A DNA stretch of 64,000 nucleotides from Flavihumibacter soli (lineage in GTDB: Bacteria > Bacteroidota > Bacteroidia > Sphingobacteriales > Sphingobacteriaceae), in contig NZ_JAAFZB010000093.1 in the NCBI RefSeq assembly GCF_010692725.1, forward strand, positions 186,001-250,000. The letters run 5' to 3'. Shown here piece after piece: positions 7,853-17,615 of this stretch (positions within the stretch are counted from its first letter, which is position 1; each line of letters opens with the position of its first letter). The position numbers and the translations under genes were made by a program. The notes under the pieces were generated by a model. It was not told the DNA's origin, did no database searches, and saw nothing but the letters and a program-made list of their open reading frames with translations.

Positions 7853-9265
7853 ATGAAAAGGCTCTATATTATTTTATTATTGGTAATACTCAGTACTTCA
7901 GTATTCGCTCAGGCTCTTCCCGAAAGGACGATCTGGCAGGGGCAACTCGGAGCTGTGAGACTTATATTGCGGGTTTATCCCGATACTGCATCCGGAAATA
8001 CCATTGCTGTTTTTGACAGCCCCGATCAGAATGCTTCTAATCTTTCAATATCCAAATTTGAGGTTACTGCAGATAGCCTCCGGGCCTACTCCAGTGTAAT
8101 AGGCGGAGGATTCTCAGGAAGGTTCAACGACGACAGAACACAGATAACCGGTAATTGGAAACAAGGAAGTGTAAGTGCGCCACTTACCCTCGTCAGAATT
8201 ACTTCGCTGGCGGCTCCCGTGGATAGGAAACAAACTCCGAAGCCACCTTTTCCTTACAAGTCTGAGAACGTAGAGTATAGCAATTCCGATAAATCTGTTC
8301 ACTTTGGCGGAACATTAACTCTACCTGATTCTGATAGACCTGTACCTGTTTTACTACTTATAAGTGGTTCAGGGCAACAGGACCGGGATGAGACCATATT
8401 TAATCATAAGCCTTTCGCTGTAATTGCTGATCATTTGACCCGAAACGGTATAGCCGTATTACGGATCGATGACCGGGGAGTCGGACAAACGACCGGCGAC
8501 ATACAAATGGCAACATCCGCCGATTTTGCCAAAGACGTCCTTTCCGGGCTGGCCTACCTTAAGAGCAGAAAGGAGGTCGATTCCAGGAAGATAGGTTTGT
8601 TAGGACACAGCGAAGGCGGCATTATTGCTCCAATGGTAGTAAATCAATCCAGTGATGTTGCTTTCATGATATCAATGGCTGGCTTGGGTGTAAAGGGAGT
8701 TGACCTGATTAAGAAACAGAATTCAGAAATACTTAAATCATCAAATCTTCCGCCTGAGCAGTACAAGGCATTAACTGGTTTATATTTCCGGCTATTTGAT
8801 CTGGTAAACAATCAGGATTTAAACAAACCGCTTGAATTGAACGGCGAGTTTGAAAAATGGAAAAAAAGCCAGCCGATCACTTTAATTGACTCTATGAAGA
8901 TGAATGCAGGTCAACAGGGAGAAGGGATGATACAGAGCTTTATTTCTGCAATCCAAGTCCCCTGGATGCGTTACTTTATTAAATACGACCCGGCACCTTT
9001 TTTAAGCAAAATTAAAATCCCGGTTTTGGCCCTCAATGGATCAAAAGATATACAGGTTTCTTCAACTGAAAATCTTGCGGGGTTTGAAAAATATCTCAAT
9101 AATGCTGGCAATAAGAATTACAGGATTGTAGAATTTCCGGGATTAAATCATTTATTCCAAACTTCTGAAACAGGATATCTGAATGAATACGCTACGATTG
9201 AAGAAACAATTTCACCAACGGTATTGCAGGTAATTACTGACTGGATCAGTCTCCAGGTTAAGTGA
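7853..9265 (+). CDS. Exported alpha/beta hydrolase
   Basis: A 470-residue protein with a signal peptide of about 19 residues (ending SVFA before QALPER). After a beta-rich N-terminal region (about 20-130) comes an alpha/beta hydrolase domain. The nucleophile is S253 in G-H-S-E-G, and D399 (GSKDIQ) and H433 (LNHLF) complete the triad. It resembles Bacteroidota periplasmic esterases/acyl-peptidase-like hydrolases; the substrate is unknown. I chose the ATG at 7853, since the upstream TTG adds one residue only. Its stop is 1 bp from the stop of the convergent HMG-CoA lyase gene. Confidence 0.85.
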   Translation: MKRLYIILLLVILSTSVFAQALPERTIWQGQLGAVRLILRVYPDTASGNTIAVFDSPDQNASNLSISKFEVTADSLRAYSSVIGGGFSGRFNDDRTQITGNWKQGSVSAPLTLVRITSLAAPVDRKQTPKPPFPYKSENVEYSNSDKSVHFGGTLTLPDSDRPVPVLLLISGSGQQDRDETIFNHKPFAVIADHLTRNGIAVLRIDDRGVGQTTGDIQMATSADFAKDVLSGLAYLKSRKEVDSRKIGLLGHSEGGIIAPMVVNQSSDVAFMISMAGLGVKGVDLIKKQNSEILKSSNLPPEQYKALTGLYFRLFDLVNNQDLNKPLELNGEFEKWKKSQPITLIDSMKMNAGQQGEGMIQSFISAIQVPWMRYFIKYDPAPFLSKIKIPVLALNGSKDIQVSSTENLAGFEKYLNNAGNKNYRIVEFPGLNHLFQTSETGYLNEYATIEETISPTVLQVITDWISLQVK

Positions 9266-9266
9266 T

Positions 9267-10115
9267 TTAATGTTGAAAAACCTTACTTGAGAAATTCATG
9301 GCTTCCGACCATGCCTCCATATTCAGATTTAGTTCTTCACCCTGACGATTGAGGTATGAGATCACGTTTTCTGTAGCTATATTTCCAGTTAAAGAATTAG
9401 TAGCCATAGGGCAACCTCCAAAACCTTTAAGTGCACTGTCAAACCTCCGGCACCCACTCTGATAAGCCGCATCTATTTTTTCTTCCCAGGTGGAAGGTGT
9501 ACTATGTAAGTGGACACCGAACTCAACCTTAGGAAACCGGCTAACGAGGTGAGGGAAGAGGTAATTGATCTTATCTGGCGTTGACACGCCAATAGTGTCC
9601 GATAGTGACAATATCCCGACACCCCTTTCTACTAACTGGTGTGTCAACGATTCTACGATATCATTACTCCATTCGTCATTATAGGGATTTCCAAACCCCA
9701 TGGATAAATAGACTACCGCAGTCTTCTTGTGTTTACCACAAAGATTTAGTAAATCCTCAATAGTCTCTAACGATTCAGCAATATTCGAATTAGTATTGCG
9801 CTGCTGGAAGGTTTCCGAGACTGAGAACGGAAACCCAAGATAACTTATTTCTTCGTGTAATACTGCTTCCTGAGCGCCGCGTATATTAGCTACAATAGAC
9901 AATAAACGGGAGTTTGTCGACGAAAGATCGAGCATCCCAAGGACTTCAGCTGTATCCTTTAATTGGGGAATAGCTTTTGGCGAAACAAAGCTGCCGAAAT
10001 CAATTGTGTCAAAACCGACCTGAAGAAGCTTATTGATGTATTGCGCTTTGATGTGTGAAGGAATAAAGTCGGGCAATCCCTGCATTGCATCCCGCGGACA
10101 TTCAATTAGTTTCAT
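9267..10115 (-). CDS. Hydroxymethylglutaryl-CoA lyase
   Basis: A 282-residue TIM-barrel enzyme of the HMGL-like family. E5, R8 and D9 (IECPRDAMQG) fit the N-terminal catalytic motif, H-L-H-S carries metal-binding histidines, and C235 in G-F-G-G-C-P is the active-site loop cysteine. It splits HMG-CoA into acetyl-CoA and acetoacetate at the end of leucine degradation. It is the last gene of a minus-strand group with ferredoxin, its reductase and MarR, but an 88-bp gap with a hairpin separates it from the ferredoxin gene, so it may have its own promoter. Confidence 0.9.
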   Translation of the reverse strand: MKLIECPRDAMQGLPDFIPSHIKAQYINKLLQVGFDTIDFGSFVSPKAIPQLKDTAEVLGMLDLSSTNSRLLSIVANIRGAQEAVLHEEISYLGFPFSVSETFQQRNTNSNIAESLETIEDLLNLCGKHKKTAVVYLSMGFGNPYNDEWSNDIVESLTHQLVERGVGILSLSDTIGVSTPDKINYLFPHLVSRFPKVEFGVHLHSTPSTWEEKIDAAYQSGCRRFDSALKGFGGCPMATNSLTGNIATENVISYLNRQGEELNLNMEAWSEAMNFSSKVFQH

Positions 10116-10157
10116 CTATCTGGAATTGGCTTATATAATGTTGTGGCCTAATCAATG

Positions 10158-10178
10158 ATGGGGCTTAAGAAGCCCCAT
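10158..10178. terminator. Hairpin between the ferredoxin and HMG-CoA lyase genes
   Basis: ATGGGGCTT and AAGCCCCAT form a perfect 9-bp stem with an AAG loop. It lies 25 bp beyond the ferredoxin stop codon. The tails on both strands are only weakly T-rich, so termination is likely but not certain. Confidence 0.4.
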
Positions 10179-10203
10179 TTATACCAATAAATTACTGTCG
10201 ATA

Positions 10204-10545
10204 TTACTGTTCGTCTCCGCGAATCTTAAATATTGCACCGTTCAGATTCTCATGAATGCGAATCTGGCAGGCAAGTCTGCTATCATAACCGGCATCGTGC
10301 AGCGTATCAAGCATGTCCATCTCTTCATCACCGGCAGGGTCCAAAGCGTCCAGCCCTTCCAGAACCTGCACATGACAGGTTGCGCATAAAGCCATCCCAC
10401 CACAGGTTGCCAGAATATTATATCCCGAGGCTTTTAAAACCTCCATTAGGCTCAGGCTTATTTCGTCAGGGACTTCAACAGGTTGTTGTTCCCCATTGCG
10501 GTCTTCAATTGTAAAGCGGATTATATCAGAATTCATTGACTCCAT
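10204..10545 (-). CDS. 2Fe-2S ferredoxin (adrenodoxin-like)
   Basis: A 113-residue ferredoxin. The cluster ligands are C48, C54, C57 and C93 (C-G-G-M-A-L-C-A-T-C, then L-A-C-Q). The acidic stretch A-G-D-E-E-M-D-M-L-D is typical of the ISC/adrenodoxin type. It carries single electrons, and its immediate neighbour encodes a ferredoxin reductase. The start may be the ATG at 10545 or the one at 10536. Both overlap the end of the reductase gene, by 20 or 11 bp, so the pair should be made together. Confidence 0.9.
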   Translation of the reverse strand: MESMNSDIIRFTIEDRNGEQQPVEVPDEISLSLMEVLKASGYNILATCGGMALCATCHVQVLEGLDALDPAGDEEMDMLDTLHDAGYDSRLACQIRIHENLNGAIFKIRGDEQ

Positions 10546-11530
10546 AAACGGTAGTGTATTTAAAACTTAACTTTTGATCAGGGTATACATATTTAAAAGC
10601 ACTTTGAACCATCAGGGCAGCTTCATGAAACCCGCACAGGATAAGTTTTAATTTACCAGGGTAGGTGTTAATATCCCCGATAGCATAGATTCGCTCCACA
10701 TTAGTAGAATAATCAAATGTATTTACATGAATTGCCGACTTCTCGATATTCAGTCCCCAATCAGCAATAGGTCCTAACTTCGGACTCAATCCAAACAGAG
10801 GTATCAGGTAATCTGTTTCCAGAGTTTTCGCAACTTTATCACGACCAATTACAGAGACTGATTCCAGATTGCCGTTTCCTGAAACACTTACCAGGTTAGA
10901 CTGCAATATCAGATCGATCTTACCTTCCTGGGCAAGTTCGAACACTTTCTCAGCAGAGTCAGGAGCACCGCGGAAAGTGTCACCTCTATGTATTAATGTC
11001 ACTCGTTCTGCAACATTCGTTAAGAAGATTGTCCAGTCTAATGCAGAATCACCACCTCCGGCAAGAATTACTTTCTTATTCCTGAAATGCTCCGGATTTT
11101 TGACCATATACTCAACACCTTTTCCTTCAAAGCCTAACAGCCCTTCGATTTCAGGTTTACGGGGTTCAAAACAACCCAGACCTCCGGCAATAACGATTAC
11201 CTGGCAATGAATTTTTGTTCCATCACTGGTACCTACTATTATTGAACCGTCTTCCTGTTTATCCAGTGTTTCAACACGCTCGCCCAGGGTAAAACCCGGA
11301 TGGAAGGGGGCTATCTGTTCCATCAGACGATCAACCAACTCCTGTGCTTTAATATCAGGATATCCTGGTATATCATATATCGGTTTGTGAGGGTATATTT
11401 CAGATAGCTGACCGCCTACTTGTGGCAGGGTATCGACTAGATGGCATCGCATTTTAAGTAAACCAGCTTCGAAAACAGCGAAAAGGCCAACCGGGCCGGC
11501 ACCAATAATGCATATATCTGTTTGAATCAT
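10526..11530 (-). CDS. Ferredoxin--NADP(+) reductase, thioredoxin-reductase-like type
   Basis: A 334-residue flavoprotein. The FAD-binding motif is I-I-G-A-G-P-V-G-L at the N terminus. A second Rossmann motif for NADPH is near the middle (V-I-L-A-G-G-G-D-S-A), and the FAD-closing motif is Y-A-I-G-D-I-N. The CxxC redox pair of thioredoxin reductases is absent (G-G-G-D-S-A-L-D-W in its place), which marks the TrxR-like FNR family. It passes electrons between NADPH and the ferredoxin encoded by the overlapping gene. Confidence 0.9.
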   Translation of the reverse strand: MIQTDICIIGAGPVGLFAVFEAGLLKMRCHLVDTLPQVGGQLSEIYPHKPIYDIPGYPDIKAQELVDRLMEQIAPFHPGFTLGERVETLDKQEDGSIIVGTSDGTKIHCQVIVIAGGLGCFEPRKPEIEGLLGFEGKGVEYMVKNPEHFRNKKVILAGGGDSALDWTIFLTNVAERVTLIHRGDTFRGAPDSAEKVFELAQEGKIDLILQSNLVSVSGNGNLESVSVIGRDKVAKTLETDYLIPLFGLSPKLGPIADWGLNIEKSAIHVNTFDYSTNVERIYAIGDINTYPGKLKLILCGFHEAALMVQSAFKYVYPDQKLSFKYTTVYGVNEF

Positions 11531-11582
11531 TGTATTGAGATGTTAGTGTTCGTTTTGTCTTTAGTTATTAAGGTTTAACTCC

Positions 11583-12044
11583 TTAAACTTTATCTGTTCC
11601 TTCGGATTTGACCCCGTCAAGGTTTTTATAGATGGTATCAAGGATCCGTTTTAAATTTTTATAATCTGCCTCAGTCAGATTTTCCCAGGCTTTCATTCTT
11701 ATCTCAGCCATCTTGGGACTCCATTCAGCAACGTGATGTTTGCCCAATTCTGTAAGATGTACATTAAAGCTACGACGATCAGCAGGGTGTATTCTTCGTT
11801 CTGTTAGGCCCTTTTTACACAACAAATCTATGATGCGGGTTAAAGTAGGATGATCTTTATCAGTTATCTCTGCCAGCTGGCTCTGATTCAGATCATTATT
11901 CTGATTTAGATTTCGAAGAATTAGCCATTGGTCTACAGTTATGTCATAGTTCTCGGCATTGAAACGTCGCTGCGCATATTGTTTCACTTTTCGGGCTGTG
12001 CGATCCAATAAGTCTCCATACGTGCTGAATAGGTCTGTTGACAT
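11583..12044 (-). CDS. MarR family transcriptional regulator
   Basis: A 153-residue winged-helix repressor. The helix-turn-helix region is about residues 50-75 (N-Q-S-Q-L-A-E-I-T-D-K-D-H-P-T-L-T-R) and the wing follows (R-R-I-H-P-A-D-R-R). It is 52 bp upstream of the ferredoxin reductase gene on the same strand, so it may control that operon and itself. The ligand is unknown. Confidence 0.88.
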   Translation of the reverse strand: MSTDLFSTYGDLLDRTARKVKQYAQRRFNAENYDITVDQWLILRNLNQNNDLNQSQLAEITDKDHPTLTRIIDLLCKKGLTERRIHPADRRSFNVHLTELGKHHVAEWSPKMAEIRMKAWENLTEADYKNLKRILDTIYKNLDGVKSEGTDKV

Positions 12045-12188
12045 AATAATAGTTAGTGTGACAAATATCGGAATTAAAAGTTTTATCTCAAATAGTAAAA
12101 CTGTCGTGAAAGTTGATGATAATGTTTACGCTCCATTAATAAGCGTAGTTTGTCAGTGTGGTTCTAGACTATTTCGGGGGACAATAGC

Positions 12189-12223
12189 AAAAAAAAGCCG
12201 CTCTGATTCAATCAGAGCGGCTT
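12189..12223 (-). terminator. Intrinsic terminator of secDF
   Basis: AAGCCGCTCTGAT and ATCAGAGCGGCTT form a 13-bp stem with a very short loop. Read on the minus strand it ends in eight T. It lies 20 bp after the secDF stop. Confidence 0.92.
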
Positions 12224-12242
12224 ACAAATAGTGAAATGTTAT

Positions 12243-15233
12243 CTATTTCGCAGTAGCCGGCTTTGCAGTTAAAGCCTTCTCTTTTTTCTCGCGTATAAAC
12301 TCAACCACAAAGGGTGTTGCCACGAACAACGAAGAATAAGTACCGAATATCACACCGATTAACATCGCGAATGAGAAGCCCCGCAGGATCTCGCCACCAA
12401 AGATGAAAATGATTATCAATACAGCGATGGTACACATACCGGTAATTACAGTCCGGCTAAGCGTGCTGTTTAAGGCATTATTAATCACGGTAGGCAAGTT
12501 TTCGTCCTTTGTATGATGCTGACCTATGTACTCACGAACACGGTCGAATACAACAACCGTATCATTTATTGAGTAACCCATCACGGTGAGGATCGCAGCA
12601 ATAAATGCCTGGTCAATATCCAAAGAGAAAGGAACCAGTCCGTTTAACAGGGAGAATATCGATAAAAGAATAAGAACATCATGCAATAAAGCGATGATTG
12701 CTGATACTCCAAACTGCCATTTACGGAACCGTAATAATATATATAGGAAGATAACCAGGATAGAGAATAAGACCGAGTAGATAGCAGAAATCTTAATATC
12801 ATTCGCTATTGTCGGACCGACGGTTTGAGAGTCTTTTATCTCATAGTTAGGACTTATCTTCTCTAAGCCTGCCTTTAATTTGGAACTAACCTTAGCGTCT
12901 GCATCCGTGCTTATTTCGTCAATCAGGTAGGAAGTTGTAATCTTTACTTCATTTGCCGAGCCGAAGGTTTTTACTTCCGGAGCAACCCCGAATTCGTCAA
13001 GTAAGACGTTGCGTACATCATCTGTTTGTACTTTCTTGTCAAATTCAACAAAGTAAGACCGGCCTCCTTTAAAGTCAACACCAAGGCTGAAACCTCTTGT
13101 GAACATAGAGATCAATCCGGCAACGATAATGATTGATGAGAAAATGTAAAAACGTCTGCGACCAGAGATAAAGTCAAACTTGGAATCTTTGAATAAATTC
13201 TGAGTTGCTTTTATCGAGAAACTGATATTCTGTTGTTTGCTTAGCATCCACTCAAACACCAGGCGTGAGATATAGATAGCGGCAAACAGTGAAGTGACGA
13301 TACCGATCATCAGGGTGGTTGCAAAGCCTACGATTGGTCCGCTTCCGAATACGTAAAGAATAACACCAGTTAAAAAGGTAGTGACATTCGAATCTAAGAT
13401 AGACGACATAGCCTTTTTGTAGCCCTCCGCAATTGCCAAACGAATGCTTTTACCTTCAGCTAGTTCCTCACGAATTCGCTCATAGATCAGAACGTTCGCA
13501 TCAACAGACATACCGAGCGAGAGAACGATACCGGCTATACCAGGTAGGGTAAGAACCGCGCCAAGGGAAGCCAGAACACCCATTAAAAAGAATAAGTTGA
13601 CAATTAGTGCAATGTTGGCTACCCATCCGGCTTTACTGTAATATAAAGCCATGAACAGAAGGATCACAATAATACCAGCGATCGTGGAAAGTAGTCCTGC
13701 ATTGATTGACTCCAGACCTAATGATGGTCCCACTTCGTATGAGCTTACGATTTTTGCCGGAGCTGGAAGACGACCGGCTTTCAATACGTTGGCTAAATCC
13801 TGAGTGTCTTCAACTTTAAAGTTTCCGCTGATAGAGGATATACCATTAGGTATTTCACCCTGTACTGTAGGAGCGGAATAAACAACGTTATCCAATACAA
13901 TGGCTACGCTTTTTTTGTTGTTGATATCAGCTGAAGCAGCAGCGGTTACAGAGCGCCATTGACGCGCGCCATCACTGTTCATCACCATTACTACTTCCGG
14001 ATTTCCAGTCTGATCATAGTCAGAACGTGCATCGGAAATAACGTCACCTCCCAGAGCAGGACTTCCGTCTGGTTTTGATGATTTCAATGCATAAAGTTCA
14101 AATACTTTAGATTCAGGCGAAATGGGTTTAACTCCCCAAACAAGTTTCGTGTTTTGCGGGATTACAGACCTGATCGCAGGCGAGCTGAAATATTGGTTAA
14201 TCTTCGCTGTGTCTTTTTGAGCAGCATAACCTACAACAGGACCCGGACGTAGTCCAGTCTGTCCGTTTTCCGCCTGGAAGGTATTCGGGCTTAACAACGC
14301 AAACAGTGGATTTTGACGCGCTGCTTCAGCCTGACTTTTGTTTAGAGCTGAAGTGTCCTTTTTAGTTGTATCCTTCTTACCTAAAGTGGCCAGCTTACTA
14401 CCGGCTGAAGATGTATCAGCTTTAACAGTGGCACTTTTAACAGTGGTATCTGCGGATGCAACATTTGATGAAGCTAAAATTTTATTGATATTCTCGATTA
14501 AAGGGAAGATCTCTGTGTTGTCATACGTTTCCCAAAATTCAAGCTTGGCAGATCCCTGAAGCAATTTTCTTACGCGTTCCGGTTCGGTAACCCCCGGAAG
14601 TTCAATAAGGATCCGACTTGTACCTTCCTGCAATTGTATATTTGGGGAGGTCACACCGAATTTATCAATACGGGTGCGAAGGATATTGAAAGAACGATCG
14701 ATTGCGCTTTTCGATTCTTTAGTTAAAAAAGCAAGGACGTCAGAGTTACTTGCGTTGGCATTGATATTAGCCGAGTTCTCCTTAGTTGCAAAAAGTGGCG
14801 CTAAGCCGGCATCAGGGCTCAATTTTTCAAACTCTTCACCAAACAAGGTTATGAATCCTTTCTGACTTGTCTTCATACGTGTTTCTGCATTCCGCAGAGC
14901 CGCGTTGAAATTAGCATCAGTGCTATTATTGGCCAGATTTCTCACTAACTCCGTTAATGAGATCTCCATCGTCACGTTCATACCACCTTTCAAATCAAGT
15001 CCAAGTGGAATCTCGCGTTCTTTGGCGTACTGATATGTGATATAGTCAACTCCTCCAAAAACAGGCTGAGTTTCCATTGAATCTAAATATGCCCTCTCCC
15101 TCTGCGGATCGCCCTTAGCATACTCCTTAGCTTTACTTTGAACGTGACCCGCAATCCACGTGAATGAGAGTGAATACAAACACGCAATTGTCAACGCTAC
15201 TGCGGCGAATTTTACTAGTCCTTTACCTTGCAT
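12243..15233 (-). CDS. secDF: Protein translocase subunit SecDF (fused)
   Basis: A 996-residue fusion of SecD and SecF. The SecD half has an N-terminal membrane segment (about 8-30), a large periplasmic P1 region with a low-complexity Lys/Thr/Ser/Asp insert near residues 260-300, and five membrane helices with L-S-L-G-M-S-V-D-A-N-V-L-I-Y-E-R-I. The SecF half, from about residue 680, begins with a membrane helix, then S-L-G-V-D-F-K-G-G, and has V-M-G-Y-S-I-N-D-T-V-V-V-F-D-R-V-R. It uses the proton gradient to pull secreted proteins outward after SecA/SecYEG. A fused form is usual in Bacteroidota. It is monocistronic, with a strong terminator. Confidence 0.95.
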   Translation of the reverse strand: MQGKGLVKFAAVALTIACLYSLSFTWIAGHVQSKAKEYAKGDPQRERAYLDSMETQPVFGGVDYITYQYAKEREIPLGLDLKGGMNVTMEISLTELVRNLANNSTDANFNAALRNAETRMKTSQKGFITLFGEEFEKLSPDAGLAPLFATKENSANINANASNSDVLAFLTKESKSAIDRSFNILRTRIDKFGVTSPNIQLQEGTSRILIELPGVTEPERVRKLLQGSAKLEFWETYDNTEIFPLIENINKILASSNVASADTTVKSATVKADTSSAGSKLATLGKKDTTKKDTSALNKSQAEAARQNPLFALLSPNTFQAENGQTGLRPGPVVGYAAQKDTAKINQYFSSPAIRSVIPQNTKLVWGVKPISPESKVFELYALKSSKPDGSPALGGDVISDARSDYDQTGNPEVVMVMNSDGARQWRSVTAAASADINNKKSVAIVLDNVVYSAPTVQGEIPNGISSISGNFKVEDTQDLANVLKAGRLPAPAKIVSSYEVGPSLGLESINAGLLSTIAGIIVILLFMALYYSKAGWVANIALIVNLFFLMGVLASLGAVLTLPGIAGIVLSLGMSVDANVLIYERIREELAEGKSIRLAIAEGYKKAMSSILDSNVTTFLTGVILYVFGSGPIVGFATTLMIGIVTSLFAAIYISRLVFEWMLSKQQNISFSIKATQNLFKDSKFDFISGRRRFYIFSSIIIVAGLISMFTRGFSLGVDFKGGRSYFVEFDKKVQTDDVRNVLLDEFGVAPEVKTFGSANEVKITTSYLIDEISTDADAKVSSKLKAGLEKISPNYEIKDSQTVGPTIANDIKISAIYSVLFSILVIFLYILLRFRKWQFGVSAIIALLHDVLILLSIFSLLNGLVPFSLDIDQAFIAAILTVMGYSINDTVVVFDRVREYIGQHHTKDENLPTVINNALNSTLSRTVITGMCTIAVLIIIFIFGGEILRGFSFAMLIGVIFGTYSSLFVATPFVVEFIREKKEKALTAKPATAK

Positions 15234-15285
15234 TTTTTTAAATTGTGTAATAATGTTTCGATGAGTCTTTTTTTCATCAAGACGG

Positions 15286-15293
15286 CAAATCTA
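15286..15293 (-). promoter_or_regulatory. Candidate -7 element of secDF
   Basis: The minus strand reads TAGATTTG, an exact TAnnTTTG match, 52 bp before the secDF ATG. No convincing -33 box is seen at the usual distance. The leader between has a short hairpin (GTCTT/AAGAC). Confidence 0.35.
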
Positions 15294-15346
15294 ATTAAAT
15301 TTTCTATTTATAGGATTTTAAACAAACAAATTATCGGGCATGCCTG

Positions 15347-15829
15347 TTAGCGCCTTTCATAAGTAATAAACGAATAAGGATAAGGGTTTTTATCATCCGC
15401 ATCATGGTCTTCCTCACTGGTGATTTTCCAGCTTGCCGGATCTATTTTTGGGAAGAAGGTATCGGCCTCAAACTGATGGTGCATACATGTCAAATGGATG
15501 CGATTAACAAGGTCCATTGATTGCTCAAAAATCATAGCTCCTCCAACGATTGAAACCAGGTCTTCCCCATTGCACAGTGCAAGTGCCTGCTCAATTGAGC
15601 CTACTACGTCGCAGCCTTCAATCTCCATGTCTTGTCTGGTTACAACGATATTCCGACGATTTGGTAATGGTTTTTTTATAGAATCAAATGTCCTGCGACC
15701 CATGATCACCGGATGACCCACAGTATGTTTTTTGAAATGTTTCAAATCTGCCGGCATATGACATAATAATTGATTGTCTTTTCCAATTCCGTTGTTTTCA
15801 TCAACAATTACTACTATCTGGATGATCAT
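15347..15829 (-). CDS. folA: Dihydrofolate reductase
   Basis: A 160-residue enzyme of normal length. N-G-I-G-K-D-N-Q-L at 13-21 is the Met20-type loop, the catalytic acid is D28 in M-P-A-D-L-K-H-F, and M-G-R-R-T-F-D-S binds NADPH. It reduces dihydrofolate to tetrahydrofolate, restoring the cofactor oxidised by ThyA, whose gene is 77 bp upstream on the same strand. Confidence 0.95.
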   Translation of the reverse strand: MIIQIVVIVDENNGIGKDNQLLCHMPADLKHFKKHTVGHPVIMGRRTFDSIKKPLPNRRNIVVTRQDMEIEGCDVVGSIEQALALCNGEDLVSIVGGAMIFEQSMDLVNRIHLTCMHHQFEADTFFPKIDPASWKITSEEDHDADDKNPYPYSFITYERR

Positions 15830-15906
15830 TCCTTATTTGATTAATTCTCGTATCGTTTCTTTGGTTGGCCCCGGGTTGGAAAGCCTTATTTAGATTTTCT
15901 ATCGTG

Positions 15907-16701
15907 TTAGACAGCTACAGGTGCTTTTATGTGAGGATGCGGGTCATAGTTCAAAAGGGAGAAATCTTCGAACTTAAACTCAAAAATATTTTTAACCTCA
16001 GGATTAAGCTTCATTTCCGGAAGTGGCCTTAAGTCGCGGCTTAACTGCAATCGTGTCTGTTCCAAATGATTGTTATAGAGATGCGCATCCCCGAGAGTGT
16101 GAATAAAATCTCCCGGTTTCAAGTTGCATACCTGAGCCACCATCATGGTCAGCAAAGCATATGAAGCAATATTAAACGGGACACCCAGGAAAATGTCGGC
16201 GCTCCGCTGGTATAACTGACAACTTAACTTTCCGTCCGCAACGTAGAACTGGAAAAAACTATGGCAGGGCGGAAGCGCCATATTTTCGACTTCGGCGACG
16301 TTCCATGCTGACACAATGATGCGTCTGGAATCCGGATTGTTTTTTATCTGTTCGATAACCTGGCTTATCTGGTCAATATGTCTGCCATTCGCGGCAGGCC
16401 ATGAGCGCCATTGGTGACCGTAGACGGGGCCAAGCTCACCGTGTTCGTCCGCCCATTCGTCCCAGATACGCACTCCGTTTTCTTTAAGGTACCGGATGTT
16501 TGTATCGCCCTTCAGGAACCATATCAGTTCATGAATAATTGAACGCAGATGAACTTTTTTTGTGGTGACAAGTGGAAAACCCTTCTGAAGATCGAAACGC
16601 ATCTGATATCCGAAAACACTTAAGGTTCCCGTGCCTGTGCGATCATGCTTTTGTGTGCCTTCTGCGAGGACATGCCGCATTAGGTCGAGGTATTGTTTCA
16701 T
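15907..16701 (-). CDS. thyA: Thymidylate synthase
   Basis: A 264-residue enzyme, exactly the length of E. coli ThyA. The catalytic cysteine is C146 in A-L-P-P-C-H-S-F. R21 (D-R-T-G-T-G) and R126-R127 (D-S-R-R) bind phosphate, and N-I-A-S-Y-A-L-L is the conserved core. It methylates dUMP to dTMP with methylene-tetrahydrofolate. I chose the ATG at 16701, since an upstream TTG at 16728 would add nine residues not found in the family. Confidence 0.96.
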   Translation of the reverse strand: MKQYLDLMRHVLAEGTQKHDRTGTGTLSVFGYQMRFDLQKGFPLVTTKKVHLRSIIHELIWFLKGDTNIRYLKENGVRIWDEWADEHGELGPVYGHQWRSWPAANGRHIDQISQVIEQIKNNPDSRRIIVSAWNVAEVENMALPPCHSFFQFYVADGKLSCQLYQRSADIFLGVPFNIASYALLTMMVAQVCNLKPGDFIHTLGDAHLYNNHLEQTRLQLSRDLRPLPEMKLNPEVKNIFEFKFEDFSLLNYDPHPHIKAPVAV

Positions 16702-16814
16702 AGTTGTTGGTCTGTATATAAGAATCAAGAATCACAGCTGTGATACGCTGGTATCTGCAAATAAAATAAATGTATTTTTGGCCTGCCTTTGTTAAACAAA
16801 GCTTCCTGACAAAT

Positions 16815-17615
16815 ATGATCATTTTTCCAAATGCAAAAATAAATCTTGGCCTAAAAATCGTTGGCCGGCGGGATGATGGGTATCATAATATTTCGACGGT
16901 TTTCTATCCCGTTAACATAAAAGATGCATTGGAAGTAGTCGAAGCTGATAAACTGACGTTTACCTCCACCGGTATTCCCATTCCGGGAGACCCAGCCGAG
17001 AATCTGTGTTTAAAAGCCTGGCATCTGCTGTCAAAAGATTTTCATCTTCCAAAAGTACATATCCATCTTCACAAACAGATCCCTGTGGGAGCGGGCTTAG
17101 GCGGAGGATCAGCCGATGCAGCTTTCTGCATCAGGTTGCTTAATGAAAAATTTAAGATGAAGCTTACCACTGTCGCGATGGAAAACTATGCGCGCTCCCT
17201 GGGTGCTGACTGCGCTTTTTTTATTAAAAACAAAACTGTTGTCGCAAGGGGAAAGGGTGATGAATTTTCCAGTATAGAACTTAATCTCGATAAATATTTT
17301 AAAGTTCTTGTCATGCCGCCATTCCACGTGCAGACTGGAGAGGCTTATCGCGGTATCCAACCTTCAGGGGTGGAATTAACTCCAGACCTTCTCAGGCTTC
17401 CGCCTGAAAAGTGGCGGAATGTCCTGGTTAATGATTTTGAAAAGCCAGTTTTCGAAATGTTCCCGCAAATTGAAAAGATCAAGGAAGCCTTGTATGGTTC
17501 CGGAGCGTTATATGCTTCTATGAGTGGAAGCGGTGCTTCGGTATATGGACTTTTTTCAGCAGAAGTAAAGCTGTCAGACCTGGAAGAGGACAACCTGGTT
17601 TTCTATGGTATCTAA
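16815..17615 (+). CDS. ispE: 4-diphosphocytidyl-2-C-methyl-D-erythritol kinase
   Basis: A 266-residue GHMP kinase. The N terminus F-P-N-A-K-I-N-L-G-L with R-R-D-D-G-Y-H, the ATP loop P-V-G-A-G-L-G-G-G-S-A-D-A-A, and M-S-G-S-G-A-S-V-Y-G near the end are the family signatures. It phosphorylates CDP-methylerythritol in the non-mevalonate isoprenoid pathway. I chose the ATG at 16815 over an upstream frame start at 16770, as the family begins at this point. Its stop overlaps the stop of the convergent small gene by 4 bp. Confidence 0.93.
   Translation: MIIFPNAKINLGLKIVGRRDDGYHNISTVFYPVNIKDALEVVEADKLTFTSTGIPIPGDPAENLCLKAWHLLSKDFHLPKVHIHLHKQIPVGAGLGGGSADAAFCIRLLNEKFKMKLTTVAMENYARSLGADCAFFIKNKTVVARGKGDEFSSIELNLDKYFKVLVMPPFHVQTGEAYRGIQPSGVELTPDLLRLPPEKWRNVLVNDFEKPVFEMFPQIEKIKEALYGSGALYASMSGSGASVYGLFSAEVKLSDLEEDNLVFYGI

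Noticed and set aside
15907-16728. ThyA N-terminal extension from TTG at 16728
   Set aside because: The ATG at 16701 gives exactly the 264 residues of E. coli ThyA, with C146 in register.
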